A DNA stretch of 64,000 nucleotides from positions 1 through 64,000 of the forward strand of contig NZ_JNYQ01000005.1 of NCBI RefSeq assembly GCF_000717245.1, in the 5' to 3' direction. The notes beneath the pieces were generated by a model, which was not told the DNA's origin, ran no database searches, and saw only the letters and a program-made list of their open reading frames with translations. Source of the stretch: Kitasatospora papulosa (lineage in GTDB: Bacteria; Actinomycetota; Actinomycetes; Streptomycetales; Streptomycetaceae). Positions within the stretch are counted from its first letter, which is position 1, and each line of letters starts with the position of its first letter. A program made the position numbers and the translations under genes. Of this stretch, positions 49,561-57,333 are shown piece after piece.

Positions 49561-51252
49561 ATGGCTCCTCTGAAGGAACACATCGCCACGAAAACTCAGC
49601 AACGGTCCGCGTCCGACCTGTGGGGCCCGGCCCCGTACGCCGTGATCGTCGTCGACCGGACCGGAACGGTCCGCGACCTCAACCCGGCTGCGACCTCACT
49701 CCTGGGAGGCGCCGCTCCGGGCGCCGCACTGTCGGATGCCGCGCCGTCCTGGCTGGCACGTGCCCACGAGGAAACGACGAACTCCGCCGACCGCCCGGCC
49801 GGTGACACCCCTGTCACCGCACCGTCGCCCCCCGTGTTCCGCGGGCGGATCGGCGCGCGCAGCTTCGAGGCGCACCCTGCCCCGGCCCCGGACGGGGACG
49901 GCGGCGTGGTGTGGTGGCTGGTCGACGACACCGACCGGCGCCTGGTCGAGGAGGAACTGGCGACGGAGCGGGAGCGCACCGCCTTCCTGGCGGAGGCGTC
50001 GAACGTACTTCTGGCGTCGCTGAACACCGACCGCTGCATGCACGTCACCGCCCAGCTCGCCTCCCAGTACCTCGCCGAGGCCGCCCTCGTCATCGTGCCC
50101 GCCGCGGGCCGGAAGCTGCCCATGACGTACGCGGTCGAGGGCGGTGCGGCGGTCCGCCGCACCGTGACCGCGGACACCGCCCTGGTGCCCGGCCTGAGCG
50201 AGGCGCTGCAGGGATTCCCGCCCGTCCCCTCCCGGTGGATCGACCCGGCCTCCCTGCCGGACTGGCTCATCCCCGAGGGCTTCACCGGGACCGTCGGCTC
50301 GGCGTCCGTCACCCCGCTGCCGGGCCACGGCGTCCCGGCGGGTGTCCTGGTGCTGCTGCGCGGCACGGCCTCCACCGAGTTCAGCGAGAACGAGGAGGTC
50401 TTCGCCCGGCTGTTCGCGGCGCGGGCCGGCGCGGCCCTGTCCGCGGCACGCCTCTACGCGGAGCAGAGCGACATAACGCGGACCCTCATGCGCGACCTCC
50501 TGCCGCCCCGGCTCGACCGGGTCAACGGCGTCGAGTTCGCCGGCGGCTACCAGCCCGCGGCGGCACGGGACCGGGTCGGCGGCGACTTCTACGACGTCCA
50601 CCCGGGCAGCACGCCCGACGAGGCGTCCCTGGCGGTCCTCGGCGACGTGTGCGGCAAGGGCCTGGACGCGGCGGTGCTCACCGGCAAGATCCGTAACACC
50701 CTCCAGGCGCTGACGCCGATGGCGGGCGACCACGAGGGCATGCTGCGGCTGCTCAACGGGGCGCTCCTCAACTCGCACCACACCCGCTTCGCCACGCTCG
50801 TGCTGGCCTCGGTCCGGCGCGAGGAGAACCGGGTGCGTCTGCGCCTCACCTCCGCGGGCCACCCCGCGCCCCTGGTGATCCGCAACGACGGCAGGGTGGA
50901 GGAGATCGACACCCGGGGGACCCTCGTCGGGGCACTGCCCCACATCGAGGCCCGCACGGTGGAGACCGAGCTGCTCCCGGGCGAGACGTGCCTGCTCTAC
51001 ACCGACGGCGTCACCGAGGCCCGCGGCGGGCCCCTCGGCGACGAACTGTTCGGTGAGGAAAGGCTGATGCGGGCCATGGCCGAGTGCGCGGGCATGCCCG
51101 GAGCCGCCGTGGTCGAGCGGGTGCAGATGCTCGCTTCCCAATGGCTCCACGACGGCCGGCACGACGACATGGCCCTCGTCGCGATCACCGCCCCGCCAAC
51201 CACGCACCTGAGCGCGGTGAACGGGCACACCCGGGGCAGGTACACGCAATGA
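49561..51252 (+). CDS. PP2C-type (SpoIIE) serine phosphatase with PAS and GAF domains
   Basis: 563 residues from ATG 49561; the frame is open further upstream but without coding character. A PAS-like domain is at about 20-130 (GPAPYAVIVVDRTGTVRDLN), a linker helix with EEELATERERTAFLAEASNV, a GAF domain of about 150-300 (LTALV-type core; FARLFAARAGAALSAARLYA), and the SpoIIE/PP2C domain at about 320-545. Its metal-binding Asp residues are in RVGGDFYDVHPG and AVLGDVCGKGLDAA, and the last is in DGRHDDMALVAI. RsbU/RsbP-like enzymes dephosphorylate STAS antagonists. It overlaps the B12-protein gene by 4 bases (ATGA). Confidence 0.93.
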   Translation: MAPLKEHIATKTQQRSASDLWGPAPYAVIVVDRTGTVRDLNPAATSLLGGAAPGAALSDAAPSWLARAHEETTNSADRPAGDTPVTAPSPPVFRGRIGARSFEAHPAPAPDGDGGVVWWLVDDTDRRLVEEELATERERTAFLAEASNVLLASLNTDRCMHVTAQLASQYLAEAALVIVPAAGRKLPMTYAVEGGAAVRRTVTADTALVPGLSEALQGFPPVPSRWIDPASLPDWLIPEGFTGTVGSASVTPLPGHGVPAGVLVLLRGTASTEFSENEEVFARLFAARAGAALSAARLYAEQSDITRTLMRDLLPPRLDRVNGVEFAGGYQPAAARDRVGGDFYDVHPGSTPDEASLAVLGDVCGKGLDAAVLTGKIRNTLQALTPMAGDHEGMLRLLNGALLNSHHTRFATLVLASVRREENRVRLRLTSAGHPAPLVIRNDGRVEEIDTRGTLVGALPHIEARTVETELLPGETCLLYTDGVTEARGGPLGDELFGEERLMRAMAECAGMPGAAVVERVQMLASQWLHDGRHDDMALVAITAPPTTHLSAVNGHTRGRYTQ

Positions 51253-52379
51253 GTACCGACACCCTCGCCGCGCCCGATGTGCGCGGTCTCCAGGACCAGT
51301 TGTGGACCGCGGTGACCAGCCGGGACGAGCACGCCGCAGCCGCCGTGCTCTTCACCGCCCTGGACGCCGGTATCGACCCCGAGACCGCGCTGCTGGACGT
51401 CATCGCCCCGGTACAGGCGCGGGTCGGCACCGAGTGGGCGGCCAACCGCCTGAGCGTGGCGCAGGAGCACGCGGCCAGTGCCATCGCCGAGCGGGTCATC
51501 GCCGCCCTGGCCCACCACCCGGCCGTCCGCACCACTCCGCGGCTGGGCCGCGTCACCGTGGCCTGCGTCGACCAGGAATGGCACGTGCTGCCGGCCCGGC
51601 TGCTGGCCGAGGTCCTCACGCTGCGGGGCTGGCAGGTCGACTTCCTCGGGGCCCAGGTGCCCACTCCGCACCTCATCGGGCACCTGCACAACAACGGTGC
51701 CGACGTGGTCGCGCTCTCCTCCTCCATCCCCACCCGGCTGCCCACCGCGCACGCGGCCGTCACCGCCTGCCAGGCCGTCGGGGTGCCCGTACTGGCCGGC
51801 GGGGCGGCGTTCGGGCCCGACGGGCGGTACGCGCTCCGGCTGGGGGCCGACGCCTGGGCGCCCGACGCCCGCTCCGCCGCGCGCCGTCTCGCGGACGGCA
51901 TCCCCGTGCCGGTACCGGCCGTCGGACGGCAGCAGATAGACGATCTGCCGCACCTGAGCGACCAGGAGTACACCCTCGTCGTCCGCAGCAGACCGCAGCT
52001 CGTGCGGGAGGTGATGGCCCAGATGGAGACCCGCTTCCCCCCGGCCGCGGCCTACACGGAGCAGCAGCGCGAGCACACCGCGCAGGACATCGCCCACATC
52101 GTCGAATACCTGGGCGTGGCCCTCTACATGGACGACGACGAGCTCTTCACCGGCTTCCTGACCTGGACCGCCGGCATCCTCGAGGCCCGGCGGGTTCCGG
52201 CCGCCTCCCTGCTGCCGGTCCTCGACGTCCTGGGGACGGAGCTCAAGGACTTCCCCCGAACCACCCGGCTGCTCGGCGAGGCGCGTTCCGCCCTGGACCT
52301 CCTCGCGGCAGCCGTCGGCAACAACCCCGGAGCCTCGGATGACCGATCAGCACTGCCCGCCCTTCACCCTGGAAGTTGA
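51249..52379 (+). CDS. Cobalamin B12-binding sensor protein, CarH/LitR-like
   Basis: 376 residues. Residues 10-90 form a B12-binding helical cap with W63, E73 and H74 in the pattern W-x9-EH, the motif that shields the upper side of adenosylcobalamin in CarH photoreceptors. The Rossmann-like B12 domain follows (about 98-225) with DQEWHVLPARLLAEVLTLRG, in which H112 aligns with the axial His of DxHxxG (here ExHxxP), and DVVALSSS. The C-terminal 140 residues are helical (AHIVEYLGVALYMDDDELFT). There is no DNA-binding domain. The start overlaps the phosphatase stop and the last 41 bases overlap a STAS gene, so it is probably a sensory member of the partner-switching cluster. Confidence 0.88.
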   Translation: MSTDTLAAPDVRGLQDQLWTAVTSRDEHAAAAVLFTALDAGIDPETALLDVIAPVQARVGTEWAANRLSVAQEHAASAIAERVIAALAHHPAVRTTPRLGRVTVACVDQEWHVLPARLLAEVLTLRGWQVDFLGAQVPTPHLIGHLHNNGADVVALSSSIPTRLPTAHAAVTACQAVGVPVLAGGAAFGPDGRYALRLGADAWAPDARSAARRLADGIPVPVPAVGRQQIDDLPHLSDQEYTLVVRSRPQLVREVMAQMETRFPPAAAYTEQQREHTAQDIAHIVEYLGVALYMDDDELFTGFLTWTAGILEARRVPAASLLPVLDVLGTELKDFPRTTRLLGEARSALDLLAAAVGNNPGASDDRSALPALHPGS

Positions 52380-52728
52380 AGCCGGTCCGGGTGCCGTACG
52401 GCTGCGTCTCGGCGGTGACCTGGACTACGACACCAGCGAGCAGCTGGTGGAGCGTGCCCAGGCGTGCCTCGCCGCCGACCCCGCTCCGCAGACGCTCGTC
52501 CTGGACTGCTCAGGGCTGCGCATGTGTGACTCGAGCGGTGTCTCCGCCCTTCTGCTGATCCACCGCGGCACGTCGCCGGGCGGTGTCGTCCTGCAGCTGT
52601 TGAACGCGCCCCGCTTCCTTCTCAGGACCCTGGAGGTGACGGGCATACGGCACCTGTTCGTCCTCGACGGTGCCGATGCCCAGGGCGAACGCGCGCAGGA
52701 CGGCCCGCCGCCCGTTCCCTCCGGCTGA
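52339..52728 (+). CDS. STAS-domain anti-sigma factor antagonist
   Basis: 129 residues of the SpoIIAA/RsbV family. The phosphorylatable serine is in LDCSGLRMCDSSGVSALLLI (near residue 64). LRLGGDLDYDTSEQLVERAQ and GIRHLFVLDGA are typical of the fold. It should bind an HATPase anti-sigma factor when unphosphorylated. It overlaps the B12-sensor gene by 41 bases in another frame, which suggests coupled synthesis. Confidence 0.92.
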   Translation: MTDQHCPPFTLEVEAGPGAVRLRLGGDLDYDTSEQLVERAQACLAADPAPQTLVLDCSGLRMCDSSGVSALLLIHRGTSPGGVVLQLLNAPRFLLRTLEVTGIRHLFVLDGADAQGERAQDGPPPVPSG

Positions 52729-52740
52729 GGCGCCACCGCG

Positions 52741-53136
52741 TCAGCCGGGAGGAGCGGGCGGCGCTCCGGAGCCGCGCGGCGGGTCACCGAGGGCCGCTTC
52801 GAGCGTGGGGTAGCTCCTGATCACCCGGTCGAGGCCCGCGGTCCGCAGGAGCCTGGCCAGGACCGTCCCGGGTGCGGCCACGCGCAACTCGGTCCGCCGG
52901 TGCACCTCGATGAGGAGGCTGAGGAAGGAGGAGTCCGCGAAGGTGACCGCGGACGCGTCCAGTACGACGACCTCGTGCCCGGGCGCCGCCTCCCACAGGG
53001 CGATGAACAGCGGGTCGATGGTGTCGGAGTCGAGATCGCCCTGCGCACGGACGACCCAGTGACCGTCGACAGCGCCCTCGGCCGCCACCACGGGCGGGCC
53101 TGCCGGCGTGGAGTTGTCGAGGGGCTCGCGGACCAT
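52741..53136 (-). CDS. STAS-domain anti-sigma factor antagonist, second
   Basis: 131 residues from ATG 53136. GHWVVRAQGDLDSDTIDPLF starts the fold, the phosphoacceptor region is VVLDASAVTFADSSFLSLLI (near residue 64), and LRTAGLDRVIRSYPTLEAAL closes it. The Pro/Gly-rich tail is not conserved. It is convergent with the first STAS gene, 12 bases away. Confidence 0.9.
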   Translation of the reverse strand: MVREPLDNSTPAGPPVVAAEGAVDGHWVVRAQGDLDSDTIDPLFIALWEAAPGHEVVVLDASAVTFADSSFLSLLIEVHRRTELRVAAPGTVLARLLRTAGLDRVIRSYPTLEAALGDPPRGSGAPPAPPG

Positions 53137-53186
53137 GCGGGGATTATGCCAACTGCCCCCGGCTCCGGGTACGCACGCCCCGCCAC

Positions 53187-53672
53187 TCAGGTGAGGGCGA
53201 CCAGCGCCACGATGTGCTTCCCGTCGGGCAGGTACGTGATGGACACCCGCCTCGCGAGGCGACGCACCAGGAGCCAGCCGTAGCCGCCGACGGAGGCGGC
53301 TGCCGGATCGCGTTCCTCGGTGACCGGGGCGCGTGTGCTCGCGTCGGCGACCGTGAGCAGGAGGCCGTCGTCGGTGATCTCCGCGGTGAAGCCGGTGAGT
53401 CCTCCGCCGTGCCTGACCGCGTTGGTCACCAGCTCGGAGGTCACCAGCAGCGCGTCCGCGACCACGACGTCGACGGGACCCTCCTCGCCGAGCACGCAGA
53501 ACTCCGTCTCCAGGAGACGGGTGACCATGTCCCGTGCGGCAGCCGCGTTCCGGGGCACACCGGGGTCGGGGCCCGCGCCCACCGGCTGTTCCGGGGCAGG
53601 CCGGCCGACGGCTTCCTCCGGCCCATCGGCAGGAATCGCGCCGTCCCTCAGCACTTCTCGTTCCCCGTTCAT
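53187..53672 (-). CDS. HATPase anti-sigma factor/serine kinase (RsbW-like)
   Basis: 161 residues. After a 45-residue disordered N-terminus comes the GHKL fold: LLVTSELVTNAVRHGGGL (N-box), LLTVADASTRAPV (G1 box, of the shortened Streptomyces form that lacks DxGxG), and SVGGYGWLLVRRLARRVS (G2). It is likely the kinase that binds a sigma factor or phosphorylates the STAS proteins encoded on either side. No sigma factor gene is adjacent. Confidence 0.9.
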   Translation of the reverse strand: MNGEREVLRDGAIPADGPEEAVGRPAPEQPVGAGPDPGVPRNAAAARDMVTRLLETEFCVLGEEGPVDVVVADALLVTSELVTNAVRHGGGLTGFTAEITDDGLLLTVADASTRAPVTEERDPAAASVGGYGWLLVRRLARRVSITYLPDGKHIVALVALT

Positions 53673-53754
53673 CGCCCTCTGCGCCTGCCCGGTCGGGCCC
53701 GCGCCACACGTCCTGACCGGGGGCCGGTCCGTGGGCGGCGCGACACGAGGGCGG

Positions 53755-54108
53755 TCAGCATCGCAGCGCCGCGTCCACCGTGTCGGCGAACGTGAACGCG
53801 CCGAGGGTGCCCGAGACCTCGAAGAGCCTGCGGACGCCCGTGTCCAACGGTCCGGCCAGCACGAGCCGGACTCCGGCCCCGTCGTGGCGCCGCTGTGCGT
53901 TCAACAGGGCGTGCAGGGCTGTCGAGTCGGCGAACTCCAGCCGGGACAGGTCGGCCACGGTGAGCCGTCCGCCGCTCCCGGCGGCCTCCTCCAGCGCGTC
54001 GGCCAGCCCGGAAGGACCCGACCACCCGTCCAGGTTTCCCCGGACACGGATCAGGACGACACCGTCGTCCGTGGTCTCCACGACCACATGCAGTTCATCC
54101 GCCGTCAT
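53755..54108 (-). CDS. STAS-domain anti-sigma factor antagonist, third
   Basis: 117 residues. VVLIRVRGNLDGWSGPSGLA starts the fold, the phosphoacceptor region is VADLSRLEFADSTALHALLN (Ser, near residue 63), and RRLFEVSGTLGAFTFADTVD ends it. It is in the same direction as the HATPase gene, 82 bases upstream of it. Three STAS proteins around one HATPase imply branching partner exchange. Confidence 0.9.
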   Translation of the reverse strand: MTADELHVVVETTDDGVVLIRVRGNLDGWSGPSGLADALEEAAGSGGRLTVADLSRLEFADSTALHALLNAQRRHDGAGVRLVLAGPLDTGVRRLFEVSGTLGAFTFADTVDAALRC

Positions 54109-54214
54109 GTGTCATATGTTCCTACACCGCGGGATCGGCGTGGAGCCCGGACCCGGCTTCACGTCCGGACGGTCCCGGTGCCTCCGTGCCCCGTGACGGC
54201 GACGCGCCGCCGCG

Positions 54215-54646
54215 TCAGGGCCACACCAGGCAGTACGCCTGGTGTCCGGCGTCGTGCAGCCGGTGGGAGAAGTCCTGCCACTCGTGGAGCAGCTGGTAGA
54301 CGTTGAACGCGTCGCGCGGGCCGCCGCGGTCCGGGACCGTGGACCAGATGAAGGCCGCCGCGCCCACCGACTCCTCGCCGACGTCGCGCAGGGGGTCGAC
54401 CACCGTCATCGGAAGCTTGACCACCGCGTAGTCGGGGTGCAGCACGACCAGCTCGAGCGGTGGCACCTTGTTCAGGGGTATGCCCTGTATGCCGGTGAGG
54501 ACCATGGCCGCCACGGTCTCGGGCTTGATCTTGCTGAACATGCCGCCCATGCCCAGTTCGTCGCCGCCCAGCTCCTCGGGGCGCATGGAAATGGGCACAC
54601 GCGCGGCGGTGGCCCCGTCCGGGGCACCGAAGTACTTGTAGGTCAC
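54215..54646 (-). CDS. Conserved hypothetical protein
   Basis: 143 residues from GTG 54646 (GGAAGG 6 bases upstream). The frame is open to 54811 but the extra N-terminal part is a charged low-complexity region. The core runs VTYKYFGAPDGATAARVPIS, then GMFSKIKPETVAAMVLTGI, LVVLHPDYAVVKLPMTVVDP and VYQLLHEWQDFSHRLHDAGH, ending in LVWP. I do not recognise the family. No membrane segment or signal peptide is present. It is divergent from hemL. Confidence 0.7.
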   Translation of the reverse strand: MTYKYFGAPDGATAARVPISMRPEELGGDELGMGGMFSKIKPETVAAMVLTGIQGIPLNKVPPLELVVLHPDYAVVKLPMTVVDPLRDVGEESVGAAAFIWSTVPDRGGPRDAFNVYQLLHEWQDFSHRLHDAGHQAYCLVWP

Positions 54647-55102
54647 CCCCACCCTTCCACTGCTCCTGCTTCCCGGACCGTCGACACCGGCCGCCGGTGC
54701 GTCCCGTGCGCGCTCGGCCTCGCGTTCCGCCTTGCGCCGGTGCCGCCCTCGCCGGGCAGGCTCGGGCCCCAGGTCGTCGGTCCCTTCGCCCACTCCGCCA
54801 CCGCGATGCATATCTCATCCACCCGACTACTTCTTAGGAGACACAGCCCCGCCGCGCAACCCGATCATCGTCAGTGACCTCCCCCACGGGCGTGCGGTGA
54901 AACACCTGTCCGCAAGACCGTCCACGCCTCTGACACCATGGCATGGGTGAGCTTTCCCTACGAAGACTCAGTTTCGCAGACTCGAGGAGACTGACGCCCT
55001 TTCGTTGTACGAGCCTCATACGCGGAGAGCGCGCTCCCTGCTCACCGGCGGCCGGGAAATCCGGTCAGGCCGCCGAACTCCGAATCGCAGATCAGGACCA
55101 AA
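54647..55102. other. Gap between the hypothetical gene and hemL
   Basis: Apart from the unused 5' extension of the hypothetical gene (to 54811), no gene is seen. The stretch 54830-55000 is less GC-rich and probably holds the divergent promoters; I cannot assign -10/-35 elements with confidence. No riboswitch-like fold was recognised. Confidence 0.5.
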
Positions 55103-56410
55103 GTGGCGTATTCATACGAAGCCCCAGTCTCGCAGTCACTGTTCGACCGTGCGTCCGTCGTGACGCCGGGCGGCGTGAACTCCCCCGTGCGTGCCTTCCG
55201 GGCCGTGGGCGGTACGCCCCGGTTCATGGTGTCCGGTACGGGGCCGTACCTCACCGACGCCGACGGCCGTGAGTACGTCGACCTCGTGTGTTCGTGGGGG
55301 CCGATGATCCTCGGCCACGCGCACCCCGAGGTCACCGCGGCCGTCCAGGACGCGGTGGCCCGGGGTACCTCGTTCGGTACGCCCGGCGAGGGCGAGGTCG
55401 CGCTCGCCGAGGAGATCGTGGCCCGGATCGAGCCCGTGGAGCAGGTGCGGCTGGTGTCGTCCGGCACCGAGGCGACCATGTCCGCGATCCGGCTCGCCCG
55501 TGGGTTCACCGGGCGCGCCAAGGTCGTGAAGTTCGCCGGGTGCTACCACGGTCACGTCGACGCGCTGCTGGCCGCCGCCGGCTCCGGGGTCGCCACCTTC
55601 GGGCTCCCCGACACGCCCGGGGTGACCGGGGCGCAGGCGGGCGACACCATCGTGCTCCCGTACAACGACCTGGAGGCCGTGCGCGCCGCGTTCGCCGCAC
55701 AGCCGGGTGAGATCGCCTGTGTGATCACCGAGGCGTCGCCGGGCAACATGGGCGTCGTACCGCCGCTGGACGGCTTCAACGCGGGCCTGAAGGAGATCTG
55801 CGCGGCCAACGGCGCGCTGTACATCTCCGACGAGGTGATGACCGGATTCCGTACGTCCAAGGCCGGCTGGTACGGCATCGACGGGGTGCGGCCCGACCTG
55901 ATGACCTTCGGCAAGGTCATGGGCGGCGGCTTCCCCGCCGCGGCCTTCGGCGGCCGCGCCGACGTGATGGCGCACCTCGCCCCGGCCGGTCCCGTCTACC
56001 AGGCGGGCACCCTCTCCGGGAACCCGGTCGCCACCGCCGCCGGTCTCGCCCAGCTGCGGCTGCTCGACGACGCGGCGTACGCGAAGGTGGACGCGGTCTC
56101 CGCGGAGCTGCGCTCCCTCGTCGGGGACGCCCTCACGAAGGAGGGTGTCGCGCACACGGTGTCGGCGGCGAGCAACATGTTCTCCGTCTTCTTCACCGAC
56201 GAGCCCGTCCGCGACTACGAGGGCGCGAAGAAGCAGGAAGCCTTCCGCTTCACCGCGTTCTTCCACTCGATGCTGGAGCAGGGTGTGTACCTGCCGCCGT
56301 CCGCCTTCGAGTCCTGGTTCGTCTCCACCGCCCACGACGCGCAGGCGCTGGAGCGGGTCGCCGCAGCGCTGCCCGCCGCCGCCCGCGCCGCATCGGAGGC
56401 CGTCGCATGA
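55103..56410 (+). CDS. hemL: Glutamate-1-semialdehyde 2,1-aminomutase
   Basis: 435 residues from GTG 55103, with AGGA 5 bases upstream. A PLP-dependent class III aminotransferase fold: VSSGTEATMSAIRLARGFTG near residue 115, YHGHVDALL, EVMTGFRTSKAGWYGI and the PLP lysine in TFGKVMGGGFPAAAFGGR (near 273). It makes 5-aminolevulinate from the product of HemA, completing the C5 pathway. The stop overlaps the next gene (ATGA). Confidence 0.96.
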   Translation: MAYSYEAPVSQSLFDRASVVTPGGVNSPVRAFRAVGGTPRFMVSGTGPYLTDADGREYVDLVCSWGPMILGHAHPEVTAAVQDAVARGTSFGTPGEGEVALAEEIVARIEPVEQVRLVSSGTEATMSAIRLARGFTGRAKVVKFAGCYHGHVDALLAAAGSGVATFGLPDTPGVTGAQAGDTIVLPYNDLEAVRAAFAAQPGEIACVITEASPGNMGVVPPLDGFNAGLKEICAANGALYISDEVMTGFRTSKAGWYGIDGVRPDLMTFGKVMGGGFPAAAFGGRADVMAHLAPAGPVYQAGTLSGNPVATAAGLAQLRLLDDAAYAKVDAVSAELRSLVGDALTKEGVAHTVSAASNMFSVFFTDEPVRDYEGAKKQEAFRFTAFFHSMLEQGVYLPPSAFESWFVSTAHDAQALERVAAALPAAARAASEAVA

Positions 56411-57114
56411 GCGCGCACCACGGGACCGACGAGGACAGGGACAAGGACATCACCGTCGTCCACCTGATGCGCCACGGCGAGGTGCACAACCCGGAAGGCG
56501 TGCTCTACGGGCGCCGCGCCGGCTACAGCCTGTCCGAGCTCGGCCGCAGGATGGCCGACCGGGTGGCCGAGCACCTGGAGAAGCGCGACATCACGTACGT
56601 CGTGGCCTCCCCGCTGGAGCGCGCCCAGGAGACGGCGACGCCGATCGCCGTGTCGCACAGCGTGGACCTGGCGACCGACGAGCGCCTCATCGAGGCCGCC
56701 AACGTCTTCGAGGGCAAGACCTTCGGGGTCGGCGACGGCGCACTGCGCAAGCCCGAGAACTGGAAGCACCTCACCAACCCCTTCAAGCCGTCCTGGGGCG
56801 AGCCGTACGTCGAGCAGGTCGTGCGGATGATGGGCGCGCTGGACGCCGCGCGTGACGCCGCGCGCGGGCACGAGGCGGTCTGCGTCAGCCACCAGCTGCC
56901 GATCTGGATCGTGCGGAGCTTCGTGGAGCGGCGCAGGCTGTGGCACGACCCGCGCAAGCGGCAGTGCACCCTGGCCTCGCTGACGAGTTTCACGTACCAG
57001 GGGGACAAGATCGTGTCCGTCGGCTACACCGAGCCCGCCCGGGACCTGGTGCCGGCACATCTGCTCGCGGGGGCGAAGCCGGTGAAGGGGCAGTCCAAGG
57101 CGTTCGGCGCGTAG
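56407..57114 (+). CDS. Histidine phosphatase family protein
   Basis: 235 residues. The phosphoglycerate-mutase-like catalytic motif is HLMRHGEVHNP (RHG, His near 21), with SPLERAQETATPI, the acidic residue in DERLIEA, and the second His in VCVSHQLPIWIVR. All core residues are present. It is coupled to hemL (overlap of 4 bases) and downstream of it, as in other Streptomyces I recall; its substrate is not known. Confidence 0.9.
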   Translation: MSAHHGTDEDRDKDITVVHLMRHGEVHNPEGVLYGRRAGYSLSELGRRMADRVAEHLEKRDITYVVASPLERAQETATPIAVSHSVDLATDERLIEAANVFEGKTFGVGDGALRKPENWKHLTNPFKPSWGEPYVEQVVRMMGALDAARDAARGHEAVCVSHQLPIWIVRSFVERRRLWHDPRKRQCTLASLTSFTYQGDKIVSVGYTEPARDLVPAHLLAGAKPVKGQSKAFGA

Positions 57115-57333
57115 CCGGCCCTGCCTCGCGGACGCTGACCCGTACGCCGCGCACCCGGCCCGTACTCCGGGCCCGTGCGCGGCGCCCGTCCGCATGCCGT
57201 GTGCAGCACCTGTAAGGGTGTGTTCACGTAACAACTTTTGTGATTATCGGCGGAACCTCCGTGTTGGTTTCCTCATCTAAGCCATCGCCAGTTTGTATGG
57301 CAATGAGGTAATACGACCGCAGATGGGGACGCT

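Noticed and set aside
51084..51248. Upstream in-frame extension of the B12 protein
   Set aside because: The extension overlaps the PP2C catalytic domain in another frame; the ATG at 51249 with the ATGA overlap is the natural start.
57222..57262. Rex-like half sites TTCAC and TTGTGA upstream of the deacetylase-like gene
   Set aside because: The half sites are in the wrong relative orientation and spacing for a Rex operator.
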